Shown here in pieces: positions 48,201 through 56,519 of a DNA stretch of 64,000 nucleotides. Position 1 is the stretch's first letter. Each line of letters begins with the position of its first letter. A program made the position numbers and the translations under genes. The DNA lies in contig JABMCL010003179.1 of NCBI GenBank assembly GCA_018857735.1, forward strand, positions 1 through 64,000, in the 5' to 3' direction. Below the pieces are notes generated by a model. That model was given only the letters and a program-made list of their open reading frames with translations, searched no databases and was not told the DNA's origin. The DNA comes from Alviniconcha marisindica. Its lineage: Eukaryota; Mollusca; Gastropoda; Provannidae.

Positions 48201-49187
48201 TGCATGTGATCTTTACTGATTCTTGTGATGTTGAGCTTTAATTTATTAAAGGAGGTTGCTTTTGGCTCATGTTTAGACAAAGAGTAAAGTGGGAGTAATT
48301 CTTTCTCTCTCAGTCTCAGTGGATTTTGTTGTTGGATTGGGTTCACATGATTTTTTATAACGTATACTCTAATTTCAATCAGTCATTAGTACTCAGTCAT
48401 TATCTTCGAACTCTTAACAACATAAGCGTGCGGAGAGTATTTACTAGATTCAGAATTGGAATGTCTGCATTAAAATGTCATTACCTACAGTATAGATCCT
48501 TTGCTCGCGACAGAGATATAAATTGTCCATTCTGTAATACGCCAGAAACAGAAGTACATTTTTTATTAATATGTCCAAAGTATATAGCCTTGAGGGATGA
48601 ACTTATTCCACCAAAGTACCATAGACAACCATCCATATTTAAATTTTCCTTATTATTAGCTAGCACGAACGCACCCACCATAGAGAAATTATCCACCTTC
48701 GTTTTTAAAGCTTTAAGCACTAGAAAACTGAGTTTAAGTCCGTCATTGGATCCATGAGAATTCGAAGTGCCTGAATGTTCACTCCTGTTGTAATGGGCTG
48801 GAGGCCTAACGATAAAATAATCTTGTCTTGTCAGTGGATTTGGTTGTTTTTCAAAAGTCGTTCTTTTTTCCAGTATCTTTTTCATTTTCAGTTTGTAAGT
48901 CTTCCCTTTTCATGTTTTGATTCAGTCCTTTTCATACCTTTTGACTCACTGTCACCTGATATGGATACATGTATGAATTCTTTTATTTGAATGGAAGTCT
49001 GTAAAAGGAGAAAGAAATTCAGGGTTACATCTTCCATGCGTCCAGTTCTTCTGATGGCGTTTTCTTTGTTGTTTGTTTTGGACTCTTCATCTGCATTCAC
49101 TTTCTCATGTTTATGAAATGGTAAAATGCAAATCATATAAATTGTGTTTCAGACAATCCACGACCTCCACAGAGTTTTGGACAGTGA
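23692..49187 (+). CDS. UBN1: Ubinuclein (UBN1/UBN2 family), 17 exons, complete
   Basis: Subunit of the HIRA histone chaperone complex, which deposits H3.3 outside replication in the nucleus. Exons sum to 4086 bp; the better start is probably the second Met (23704, accATGG), giving MAEPRRVEF like vertebrate UBN1, 1357 aa. Order: N-terminal HIRA-binding patch [14 protein letters not shown] (about 42-55); acidic linker; Hpc2-related (HRD) H3.3-binding domain [20 protein letters not shown] then [18 protein letters not shown] (about 106-150); Lys-rich nuclear-localisation stretch (178-240); ubinuclein middle domain (about 318-555) with [20 protein letters not shown] and [18 protein letters not shown]; then about 800 residues of Ser/Pro/Ala/Gln low complexity, ending SFGQ. 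A single invertebrate gene would be co-orthologous to UBN1 and UBN2, so the symbol is nominal. Two junctions carry minisatellites of their own splice acceptors and one a duplicated donor. Confidence 0.96.
24950..25300. promoter_or_regulatory. CpG-dense block in ubinuclein intron 1
   Basis: Unusually many CpG and GCGC (gcgcgccgcgc, ggcggcgcttg) for this A/T-rich window. It may be an internal promoter/CpG island or the start of a retroposon whose 3' end lies at 25541-25573. Confidence 0.35.
25428..25616 (+). repeat. CT/CTCC-rich tract with LINE 3' tail
   Basis: Polypyrimidine 25428-25535, then tgttgtaatgtgccagaggc and ctgacaataaaat, then pure (CT)n 25574-25616. The 25541-25573 part matches the 3' end of the LINE at 48334-48830. 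Confidence 0.75.
25805..25858 (+). mobile_element. Short retroposon 3' tail
   Basis: ccctgatataaccgtaatgg then ctgactgagcgtaaaac and an A-rich (ttac)n end. A related tail is at 60469-60512. Confidence 0.45.
26047..26119. repeat. (CA)n microsatellite
   Basis: About 36 pure CA units in ubinuclein intron 1. Confidence 0.97.
26130..27390 (+). other. Ubinuclein intron 1, 3' part
   Basis: No exon or element recognised. Confidence 0.6.
27392..27499 (+). CDS. UBN1: Ubinuclein exon 2
   Basis: 108 bp, 36 codons, phase 0. [12 protein letters not shown] then [13 protein letters not shown], the same end as vertebrate UBN1. Its last 17 bases and donor are duplicated 61 bp downstream. Confidence 0.95.
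27483..27603 (+). repeat. 61-bp tandem duplication of the exon 2 donor
   Basis: agtttgaggaaaaatat followed by gtgagtaataataat occurs at 27483 and again at 27544, one base different over the unit. Confidence 0.97.
28281..28388 (+). CDS. UBN1: Ubinuclein exon 3 (HRD, first part)
   Basis: 108 bp, phase 0. [20 protein letters not shown] is the HRD core that reads H3.3. Confidence 0.96.
28810..28863. repeat. (GT)n microsatellite
   Basis: Pure run in ubinuclein intron 3. A poly-G run is at 27725-27745. Confidence 0.97.
29440..29589 (+). CDS. UBN1: Ubinuclein exon 4 (HRD, second part)
   Basis: 150 bp, phase 0. [20 protein letters not shown] closes the HRD; ends RKRGRPR, an AT-hook-like basic motif. 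Confidence 0.96.
30029..30094 (+). CDS. UBN1: Ubinuclein exon 5
   Basis: 66 bp, phase 0. SDEEEPAEG, acidic CK2-like, then KKKKIK. Confidence 0.9.
30800..30915 (+). CDS. UBN1: Ubinuclein exon 6
   Basis: 116 bp, ends phase 2. Lys-rich ([17 protein letters not shown]), likely nuclear localisation. Confidence 0.9.
31621..31836 (+). repeat. Minisatellite of the exon 7 acceptor
   Basis: Three units of 66-73 bp starting gatgtcat/cagc at 31660, 31726 and 31799, each with a tttctcac-cctctcag-like end; the last is the real acceptor. Confidence 0.85.
31837..32119 (+). CDS. UBN1: Ubinuclein exon 7
   Basis: 283 bp. TVKELLKQH, a Ser/Pro/Asn linker, then [14 protein letters not shown], which begins the middle domain. 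Preceded by a minisatellite carrying decoy acceptors. Confidence 0.93.
32530..32872 (-). mobile_element. tRNA-derived SINE, minus strand
   Basis: On the - strand, gactcagctggtagagtgat (A box) and aggttcacctccc (B box) form a tRNA-like head. The far end (gtggttgacaggaaattaaa on +) resembles 43182-43202. Confidence 0.55.
33017..33093 (+). CDS. UBN1: Ubinuclein exon 8
   Basis: 77 bp. [15 protein letters not shown], matching RQKFF..DINGILLD of vertebrate UBN1. Confidence 0.94.
33163..33223. repeat. (GT)n microsatellite 70 bp after exon 8
   Basis: About 30 pure units within intron 8, close to the exon 8 donor. Confidence 0.97.
33510..33679 (+). CDS. UBN1: Ubinuclein exon 9
   Basis: 170 bp. [20 protein letters not shown] then KRAKKLRE, the most conserved block of the middle domain. 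Confidence 0.96.
34362..34422 (+). CDS. UBN1: Ubinuclein exon 10
   Basis: 61 bp. [20 protein letters not shown]; short helical exon. Confidence 0.9.
34525..35022 (+). repeat. Minisatellite of the exon 11 acceptor
   Basis: Units with aatactgacactgatgatgatgg and an acceptor-like tttcag at about 34530-34570, 34791-34829, 34856-34893 and 34971-35012. The third continues cagacaaaag, close to the real cagacaaggg. Confidence 0.85.
34558..34631. repeat. Perfect 35-bp inverted repeat, 4-bp loop
   Basis: Arms 34558-34592 and 34597-34631 are exact reverse complements around tcac. Confidence 0.98.
35013..35180 (+). CDS. UBN1: Ubinuclein exon 11
   Basis: 168 bp. Charged linker, then [13 protein letters not shown] (vertebrate GPRKKFQWNDEIR). 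Its acceptor is the last unit of a minisatellite. Confidence 0.95.
35921..36064 (+). CDS. UBN1: Ubinuclein exon 12
   Basis: 144 bp. [11 protein letters not shown] then [16 protein letters not shown], the end of the middle domain. Confidence 0.96.
36540..36740. repeat. ~40-bp minisatellite (ccacagtaactggac)
   Basis: Five or six units of cttaattccacagtaactgg in ubinuclein intron 12. Confidence 0.85.
36920..36967 (+). CDS. UBN1: Ubinuclein exon 13
   Basis: 48 bp. [17 protein letters not shown], matching the LFKESRRGHG block. Confidence 0.93.
37012..37265. repeat. ~125-bp diverged tandem duplication
   Basis: Two units with ccttttcaaa, aagaggtggtggaatatgaa and gcattaaatcaa, in intron 13. Confidence 0.7.
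37619..39775 (+). CDS. UBN1: Ubinuclein exon 14 (giant low-complexity exon)
   Basis: 2157 bp, about 719 residues rich in Ser, Pro, Ala and Gln, one open frame throughout; donor gtgggt. Contains a coding repeat of PRQSA / [11 protein letters not shown] type at 38878-39170 and Ala runs. Poorly conserved C-terminal half of ubinucleins. Confidence 0.93.
39776..41740 (+). other. Ubinuclein intron 14, first part
   Basis: No exon seen. (GAT)n near 39799-39815, poly-A 40797-40815, short (AT)n 41524-41541. Confidence 0.6.
41750..42285 (+). repeat. 36-bp polypyrimidine minisatellite
   Basis: About 14 units of cttcctttgcccctgctgtc then ttccttctctcctctc. Almost pure pyrimidine on +; the long Pro/Leu/Ser frames are repeat artefacts. 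Confidence 0.92.
42846..42864. repeat. Poly-G run
   Basis: 19 or more G in intron 14. Confidence 0.95.
43235..43347 (+). CDS. UBN1: Ubinuclein exon 15
   Basis: 113 bp. [20 protein letters not shown]. Acceptor choice rests on phase: using 43235 (or NAGNAG partner 43238) keeps the frame into exon 16, whereas the upstream gtaccgcag (43230) shifts it. Confidence 0.8.
43671..43731. repeat. 28-bp inverted repeat, 5-bp loop
   Basis: Arms 43671-43698 and 43704-43731 are complementary with one G-T type mismatch; in intron 15. Confidence 0.95.
44542..44646 (+). CDS. UBN1: Ubinuclein exon 16
   Basis: 105 bp. [20 protein letters not shown] then a Gln run; phase 1 at both ends. Confidence 0.82.
44650..45820 (+). 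other. Ubinuclein intron 16, first part
   Basis: Nothing recognised. Confidence 0.5.
45830..46330. repeat. ~35-bp minisatellite (aacatgaacaaactctgat)
   Basis: About 13 loose units of tctctgctgtctgtatctaa followed by catgaacaaactg. Confidence 0.88.
47045..47640. repeat. ~52-bp minisatellite
   Basis: About 11 units of gactttgtgcagtgtcagcg then gtagtacttattttcaccca. Late units are nearly identical, so recent expansion is likely. Confidence 0.95.
48334..48830 (+). mobile_element. 5'-truncated LINE with target-site duplication
   Basis: Encodes the C-terminal part of a non-LTR reverse transcriptase: [14 protein letters not shown], then the zinc-knuckle [20 protein letters not shown], stop at about 48755-48757. 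The 3' end reads gaggcctaacgataaaataa plus (ttgtc)n. An 18-bp duplication tcagtggatttkgttgtt flanks it at 48316-48333 and 48831-48848 (one mismatch). Inserted in ubinuclein intron 16 in sense orientation. Confidence 0.9.
49153..49187 (+). CDS. UBN1: Ubinuclein exon 17 (last coding)
   Basis: 35 bp. [10 protein letters not shown] then TGA at 49185-49187. Supported by the acceptor ttgtgtttcag, phase fit and total CDS divisible by three. Confidence 0.75.
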
Positions 49188-51090
49188 TTGACTGCAGATG
49201 CCAGATCTCCATTTCTGCCATATTCTGCGACCTTTCAGGATGAAGGAAGACTTCACTGACTGTGCAAGCGGAAAACCATTGTTACTTTTGCAAAGGAGAG
49301 GAGGCTTTTACTAATGCCACAGAATGAAGGAAGCCGTCACTGATTTTTACCACAAAGTAGAGGCTGACTTTTGCTTACTGTGCAAAGGACAAGAAGACTT
49401 CACTGACTTTGCTTTTTAAAAAAGAAAAGAAAAAAAGGAAGACTTCACTGACTTTGCAAAGGCCAGGAAGACTTCACTGATTTTGCTAAGGACAAGAAGA
49501 TTTTGCTGACTTTGCTAAGGAAAAGAAGACTTCACACTGACTTTGCAAAGGCCAGGAAGACTTCACTGATTTTGATAAGGACAGGAAGACTTCACTGACT
49601 TTACAAAGGACAGGAAGACTTCACTGACTTTACAAAGGACAGGAAGACTTCATTGACCTTACAAAGGAAAAGAAGACTTCATTGAGTTTATGAAGGAAAT
49701 GAAGGCTTCTGACCGACTTTGCTAGGGAAAAGCTAAGGAAAGGGTCACTTCAGAATTCACCGACTGTGCAAATGAAAGGATGATGGACTTGATAAACTGG
49801 GTGCAGTGATTCCGTAACTTCACAGTGAATGAAGATTGCATTGGAATCTGTGGGTGCCATTCTGTGAAGGGATGTGAGGGTCTGTAAATGAAGAACCATA
49901 CTAATGATGGTTCTAATGTTTAAAATGCTTGACTTATTGGCTGAAGACACAACGGGCATTGTTGCGGTGGGGTTGCGCTGTTCTTTGTGATCACCTGTAT
50001 GTACATGATAATGGACAATGGACGGTAAGATTTAGGCTTAGAGTTTATGAAGGAATGATTGACAAGTCTATGATGTATGGCTGTTCTTCAGCGTTGTGTG
50101 TGTAATGGCAGTGAGATGGAAATATCTGAGGTGTGTCATGAGCTTTATGCAAACACAAATTGGCCTGCACCCAGGTGTTTGTAATTCCACATAGATTGGT
50201 CCAGTCAAATTACAAATTATACTACTGATTAAGGTCTACTCCACCCAGAGTCCAGAATTATCAGGCTTCTTGTAAACCTGAAGTAAGCCAGAATGCATCT
50301 TTGCATGCTTTGCTGAATGAGAGGAATTCCGTCTAATTTCTCCTTCCAAATCATTTGAAATTATCTATACTGTAGCCAGTGGCCAGCTGTCTTTACAGAG
50401 AAAGTGATGAATATGATGAACTTTGAATTGAAATTGTGATGTGATGAATTCTTTTGCATCATTATATATATGACTTCTGTCTGCAGTTTACTGGGTGTGC
50501 AACACATGAAATATATAACTACCTCCCCCCTTCTCTTTAGTCTCAGGATGGTTGGCTGAAAATCTTTTGGATGAATTAAAGACAGCTAGATGTACACTTC
50601 AGGGCCTGTATGTATGACGAGTAAAAGGCAGAGAGCCCCTGATCCTGATATGCTAAAGAGTCCTCAAGTCCAACTCTCCTTCCCCACATGTGAGTTGTCA
50701 GCAGCCTCAGAAATAGCTATTGGCTTCTGTTTATTTTTAGGTCAGGAAAGTCACTTGCTTTACTAACAATGCAATGCGCATGATGTAAAAACTTGAAACT
50801 GCTTGGACACTGTGTTTGACAACAGCCTTGTCAGCGTCTGGTTCAAAGTTCGCTGTGATTGTAGATGTCTGACGCAATGGCCCCTTCCCATTTGAAATTT
50901 TCTGGTCTCTTTGCTGTGTCTGTTGATTATGATGTATCTTGATGCGTGCATCCAAACTTCTTGAATAATTTGTGGTCTTCAGTGTGTACAATGTTCATTT
51001 TCTCCTCAGCAGTAGTCGCTGTTGGTGATGGCAGCATCAATACACCATGTTTGTAGTGTTTAGGCTGCTTAATTGCCAATAAACTAGGCT
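49188..51090 (+). other. Probable ubinuclein 3' UTR
   Basis: No frame of note. Candidate polyadenylation signals are attaaa at 50575-50580 and AATAAA at 51078-51083; the true end is unknown. Confidence 0.45.
49245..49745 (+). repeat. ~30-bp minisatellite in the 3' UTR
   Basis: About 15 units of gaagacttcactgactttgc then aaaggacag, starting 60 bp after the stop codon. Confidence 0.92.
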
Positions 51091-51099
51091 GTAACTTTA

Positions 51100-52450
51100 A
51101 ATGCGTTTAGGCCATTTGGATAGCAGGCATTTAGGCCAGTTAGATAGTTGTGCTTAATCATTTAGAAAATACATGGGTGGGGGGGGGGGCATTTGCTCTT
51201 TATAAATGAGATGGCTGTTGAAAAATATTGCACTTGGGAAATTCTTTAAAATAACAATACAAAAATAAAAACAGATTAAAGAGAGAAGAAAGAAGAAACA
51301 ATCCACCTGTAGGAATTGATGAGTTAGACTGGGTGATGGGACTAAAGCAGCTGTCTTTGTGTTGGGAAGCTACTGACTTGTGTTGATTGAGACAGTGTCA
51401 GAGGGCTGGTAGAGTGCTGGCTGCAGGCTGCAGTGTGTGTGGGTGGTTGGCCACAGTTGCTTCTGTTGGTGCACGTGCAGGACTGCACAGTGGCTGGATG
51501 ATGCCAACAAAGGTGGGATGGGGGGGTCTCCTGATTTAAGCGTGGGGCAGCCTTCCCCCTCACAGTTCCATCCCCTGTTATCTCGCTCTCTTCCCCCCCT
51601 TCCCCCCCTTCCGACCACTCACTTCTCATTCAATCTCCACTCCTCTTTCCCACCTCTTTCTCACCATGAACCCTCTCTTTCTCTCTCTGATCCTCAATTT
51701 GGTAACTCAGTAGTCACAAAAAATTGTATTAGACAGAGGTTTTCTAGTCACCAGAAAATTGAAGAATATTTTCAACCAGTTTTGATGAAGTTGGGGGCAG
51801 GGGTGAACCCTGTGGGCAGATAACTTAAGTTAACCATGCATTTGATTCTTTTTGGAGACAACCTTTCAACAACCACCTGTGCAACAAGTTTTTGATTCTG
51901 TGAGAGAAGGAAAATGGATCATTGGGTGATGGAAAGTCAGGTGATGAGTGCCAGCTGTATTTTTTTAATTTACTGAAATGGTTGGAATATGTACTAGAAC
52001 TTGTGCACATCTTGCGTGTCTTAGTTATTGGTATTTTTGCACATAGAGACACTTGGGGTACTCAGTTGCTTGTGTGTTTGCCACAGTGTGGTTGTCAGTA
52101 CCGCCATCATTCCAAGTACAGGCTGTGTGACCAAGTGAAGATGTTAATTGTTATGTATTGCCTGTACCCACTGCTTGTGACTTTGCCACAACACCTGAAC
52201 ATGAACAGTTGTGGGGTATTTACAGTTTGTATGCCAAACCATGTTTTATAGTCAGGACAAGTTTCAGGGAATTTTATTGTTTACATCTTGGATGAACCCA
52301 GAAAATGACTGCAGTTGAAGCAAATGAAAAGTTGATTTAGAACTGAATATTTCCACTTCTACTCCTAGGGTGATATATATGCTTGACACTAAAGCATGCT
52401 GTATGTTGTGTTGCCTGAGGTGTGCTGTGAGTTGTAATTTGTTGCATTGT
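51100..52450. other. Intergenic, no gene seen
   Basis: Short poly-G at 51178-51189 and a CT-rich tract 51540-51690; otherwise nothing recognised. Confidence 0.5.
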
Positions 52451-52454
52451 CACA

Positions 52455-52694
52455 ATGGCAGTGGTATTACTGTTGGTGAGAGCCACCCTGACTTCGGCAG
52501 CTGAAGACAAAACCACCAGATCCCTGCCTTCCTGTCGCAAGCTGTGCAGAACTGGAACATGCTGGAAGAAGAATTCACTTGAACTTCTTAGAGATGAAAG
52601 TGCGCAAATGTGTTTGGTTGGTGGGTTGACATGTCTGTGTGAAGGGGCGAATGTGGGCGCAGACACGTGCTGGTGGTGGTTTGAAGTGGACTGA
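52455..52694 (+). CDS. Small cysteine-containing ORF, doubtful
   Basis: 79 codons from acaATGG. A hydrophobic start (MAVVLLLVRATLTSAA) resembles a signal peptide, then seven Cys. The 3' end runs into the first unit of the next minisatellite, and no splice signals or homologues are evident, so chance is likely. Confidence 0.15.
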   Translation: MAVVLLLVRATLTSAAEDKTTRSLPSCRKLCRTGTCWKKNSLELLRDESAQMCLVGGLTCLCEGANVGADTCWWWFEVD

Positions 52695-53190
52695 CAGCTG
52701 TTTTGTCTGCTTGAAGACAGAGTGTGAGCCTAGCATGCTGGCAGTGGTGTGAAGTGGACTGACAGCTGTGTTTTGTCTGCTTGAAGACAGAGTGTGAGCA
52801 TAGCATGCTGGCAGTGGTGTGAAATGGACTGACAGCTGTGTTTTGTCTGCTTGAAGACAGAGTGTGAGCCTAGCATGCTGGTAGTGGTGTGAAGTGGACT
52901 GACAGCTGTGTTTTGTCTGCTTGAAGACAGAGTGTGAGCATAGCATGCTGATAGTGGTGTGAAGTGGACTGACAGCTGTGTTTTGTCTAATTGAAGGTTG
53001 AGTGTGAGCACAGCGTGCTGGTAGTGGTGTGAAGTGGACTGACAGCTGTGTTTTGTCTACTTGAAGGTTGAGTGTGAGCACAGCGTGCTGGCTGTGGTGT
53101 CAAGTGGACTGACTAGGTGTTGTTTTATAGTTGATGACAGAGTGTGGGTACAACATGCTGGTAGTGGTGTGAAATGGATTGACTTCCCTT
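52665..53190. repeat. ~64-bp minisatellite, about 8 units
   Basis: Units of agtggtgtgaagtggactga then cagctgtgttttgtctgctt; middle units nearly identical. Confidence 0.96.
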
Positions 53191-53489
53191 ACCAACTTTA
53201 CATGGCTTGGATCGCTCCCCTTACCATAAAACTAGAAATTTACACAACACAGATTGTGCCCCGTACACTGGAATGTTTTACAGTGTGGATTGCTTCCCTG
53301 TGAACAAGCATCTGGACTTGTTTCAGTGTATTACGGCTTTGCCTGTAAGTGTAAAGGCCTTTAATGACTACCTTGTTCACTCCTTTTTCCAGACCACTTA
53401 TACAGATTTTTAAAGTGTCATGACTTATTCCACCATTTGTTTTGCTGGAGGGGGGTTGCCCAAGTTCCTCACAAATCAGGCAGCCAGGT

Positions 53490-53800
53490 CAAGCTGCTGT
53501 GCACCGTCACCTTTGTCACATGTTGACAGGGGTGCAAATCACCGTCTGATTCCCTGCTGTGCACCGTCACCTTTGTCACATGTTGACAGGGATGCAAATC
53601 ACCGTCTGATTCCCTGCTGTGCACCGTCACCTTTGTCACATGTTGACAGGGGTGCCAATCACCGTCTGATTCCCTGCTGTGTACCGTCACCTTTGTCACA
53701 TGTTGACACAGGTGCCAGTCACCGTCTGATTCCCTGCTGTGCACTGTCACCTTTGTCACATGTTGACAGGGGTGCCAGTCACTGTCTGATTCCCTGCATC
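53490..53800. repeat. 60-bp minisatellite, five units
   Basis: Units of tgctgtgcaccgtcaccttt then gtcacatgttgacaggggtg, period exactly 60 so all three frames stay open. Confidence 0.97.
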
Positions 53801-54149
53801 CCTGATTTTAAAATTGGTGAGACAGGTAGTGCCTGAGTCCTGATTGATGTTTTGACTGACATCTCTTTAATCAAATGACACCACTGGTCAAATGATGTCA
53901 CTTTCTGGCATTATGTGTATGTTGTGTGCGGTGGCTCATTACTTCCCTCAGTCTCACCAAGATATTAGTTAACATAAGCCATAGGAATTGAGGGCATATT
54001 TCATCTTGGGCATCTTTTGCTGCCAGGACTCCCACTGGTGTGGCGGCTGTTGATGAGTCAGCCCCATGGACTTCTTGTGTAATTTGGGCATTTGATTTTA
54101 AAGGACTGCTTTCTCCCTTGTATGTATCATCATCCTGCTATCACTGTCT

Positions 54150-54512
54150 CCTGGAACTGCCTGCAGTTAAACCTTCAGTGACAGGGCACTTGTAGTTGCC
54201 TGCAGTTAAACCTTCAGTGACAGGGCACTTGTAGTTGCCTGCAGTTAAACCTTCAGTGACAGGGCACTTGTAGTTGCCTGCGGGTAAACCTTCAGTGACA
54301 GGGCACTTGTAGTTGCCTGCAGTTAAACCTTCAGTGACAGGGCACTTGTAGTTGCCTGCGGGTAAACCTTCAGTGACAGGGCACTTGTAGTTGCTTGCAG
54401 TTATCTTCAGTGACAGGGCACTTGTAGTTGCCTGCAGGTAAACCTTCAGTGACAGGGCACTTGTAGTTGCCTGCTGGTAAACCTTCAGTGACAGGGCATT
54501 TGTAGTTACTTG
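54150..54512. repeat. 40-bp minisatellite, nine units
   Basis: Units of gcagttaaaccttcagtgac then agggcacttgtagttgcct, nearly identical. Confidence 0.97.
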
Positions 54513-55129
54513 GCTGAAACCAGTGAAATTATTTTTCCACCTGAGGCTATTTTTTCCTCGGATTAACCACTACTTTCCTTGGCCTCGTTACGCATGTGGG
54601 TCAGGGGTTTTGTTTTGACTCTGAAATCCTGGCATTGATGTCCATTGTCTTTTCATTTCACATACTTGTGTCAGTTACTGACAGACCCAGGTCTGGAGAC
54701 GGTGAAGATGGCAGGGAGAGGAGGCTGGGAAAGTTTACAAACGCTTCCAGGCATATTTCTGAACAGGAGCGAGTGTAATTAGTATTTGAAGGGGAAAATA
54801 TAATGATTGCATGATGTACCTCTCTCCCTGTAGTGTAAACTAAACAAATAAAAGGAAAACACGCAGCAAGAAAGAACAAATCCACATGATGATGCGTGTT
54901 TGTTGTATTTGTTCAGGGGGGCGAGGGAAGGGTGGGGCAGCGGGGTTTAGCAGATTCTTTCCTTTATCTCCAAGGCATGGGGATATTCTGTCTGTGGAAT
55001 GTTGTTTTCTTCTCATTTGTACCAGTTCTCAGGTGGTCTGTTGTCCTGCTTTCCGAGAGAGTGAAAGCCTGCAAAGTCCTGTAATCATGGTAAAGGGGTT
55101 TAGGACTGTTTCCTTTCATGTCTGATGGG

Positions 55130-55590
55130 GTGGGGATAGCTCAGTGGTAGAGTGCCAGACTCCTGATCAGAAGATAGTGGGTTCAATACCTGGCAGGATA
55201 ATTTTCTTCTCCAGGGTCAACTTTATGTGCTGACTCTTATTTTGGTGTCTGTTCCACCCCCATATTACTGCACACATAAAAGATCCCGGTCATTCTGCCA
55301 AAAGTACTGGTGGCAGGTTACAGCTGACCACTCGTACCCTGCATTTGTGGCTTTCAACAGAACTAAACTGGTGCATGATTGTACAGTGTGCACAGAATGT
55401 GCAGTGATTTGCCAGCAGTTTCACATGGCACCAGCCATGTAACGCTAACAGCCAACCAGTGCTGTAAATACACCACCGGTGGATGTTGAAAAATGTGCTG
55501 TGTAATGCTAGTCACTCAGCTCCATGCGACTAGAGCGCAATGAGTCTGTTCAGAAGCAGAGAATAGAGCTATTTAAAAATGATCAATCTA
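55130..55590 (+). mobile_element. tRNA-derived SINE copy 2, full length
   Basis: Head ggggatagctcagtggtaga and gtgggttcaatacc (A and B boxes), body with agatcccggtcattctgcc and ggcaccagccatgtaa, tail aaaatgatcaatctatc. Homologous to 17555-18212. Confidence 0.88.
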
Positions 55591-55604
55591 TCTCTGTGAT
55601 TAAC

Positions 55605-55815
55605 ACAGTATAGCTCTTGTCATCTTTTCTTCTGTAGTGAACACAGATATGCCATCATGTTCTCATGTTTGATTAGCACAATTTGGCTCTTGTCATCTTT
55701 TCTTCCCTAGTGAACACAGATATGCCATCATGTTCTCATGTTTGATTCGCACAATCTGGCTCCTGTCATCTTTTTGTCCCTAGTGAACACAGACATACTG
55801 TCATGTTCTCATGAC
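55605..55815. repeat. ~75-bp tandem repeat, three units
   Basis: Units with ggctcttgtcatcttttctt, then gtgaacacagatatgccatc and atgttctcatg, directly after the SINE. Confidence 0.9.
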
Positions 55816-56405
55816 TGCCACACCATCTTTTCTCACCCAGTGAACATATGTGTTCCAGAAACTTGCCCTCTTTTTGAAGCTTTTTGTGTGTGTTACTTGC
55901 CTGCCTCTACCATGTCATATTATACCTACCCTCAAGGGTCTAAATCAGATCACGACTCTGTCATGGGCATAATCATTGAACCGATGCATAGTTTGTAGCT
56001 GAATGAAATTTTTAAGATAAAATTCATAATGCTTGAAACATATTTATTTCAAAACCAGACCTTTCACATATACAGTATGCCTGGGTTGAACAGGAAATCA
56101 TGAGTTGTGATTGTTATGATGTTTGTGTTAAAGTATGATACACACATTAGGGCATTTTGTTTTCCATCAGACTATATGTCTGTGGGTAATCAGCTCTCAG
56201 GAATGTTGTTTTCTTCTCATTTGTACCAGTTCCAGTTCAATATTGGAGTTTCTCCATAACATATGTAGCGAAATTAAATGTGTGCATAAGATATTACACA
56301 GACACTCAAGCACATATAATATGTATTTTTGAGAGTGAAATTCTATATGTATGTTTCAGTTCCTTTTGCTGGTCATGTCTCTGGTTGATATGCTCCTGTT
56401 TTCAG

Positions 56406-56492
56406 GGGCTTCCAATTGGACTGATTGCACCAGGCACAAAAACTGAAGCGGACCTGGAAAGGGCTGTATGCCCCAAAGCAGGTTCTTTCTGA
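56406..56492 (+). CDS. Exon-like terminal segment
   Basis: After ctcctgttttcag, 28 open codons GLPIGLIAPGTKTEADLERA plus VCPKAGSF and TGA. No family recognised and no partner exon found. Followed by poly-C 56499-56517. Confidence 0.2.
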   Translation, partial: GLPIGLIAPGTKTEADLERAVCPKAGSF

Positions 56493-56519
56493 AGGGACCC
56501 CCCCCCCCCCCCCCCCTTT

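Noticed and set aside
52455..52694. Secreted Cys-rich peptide gene
   Set aside because: Kept only as a doubtful ORF: it runs into a minisatellite and lacks homology or gene structure.
53420..53836. 138-residue frame with repeated CAPSPLSHVD
   Set aside because: A 60-bp minisatellite read in frame; the reverse strand is equally open.
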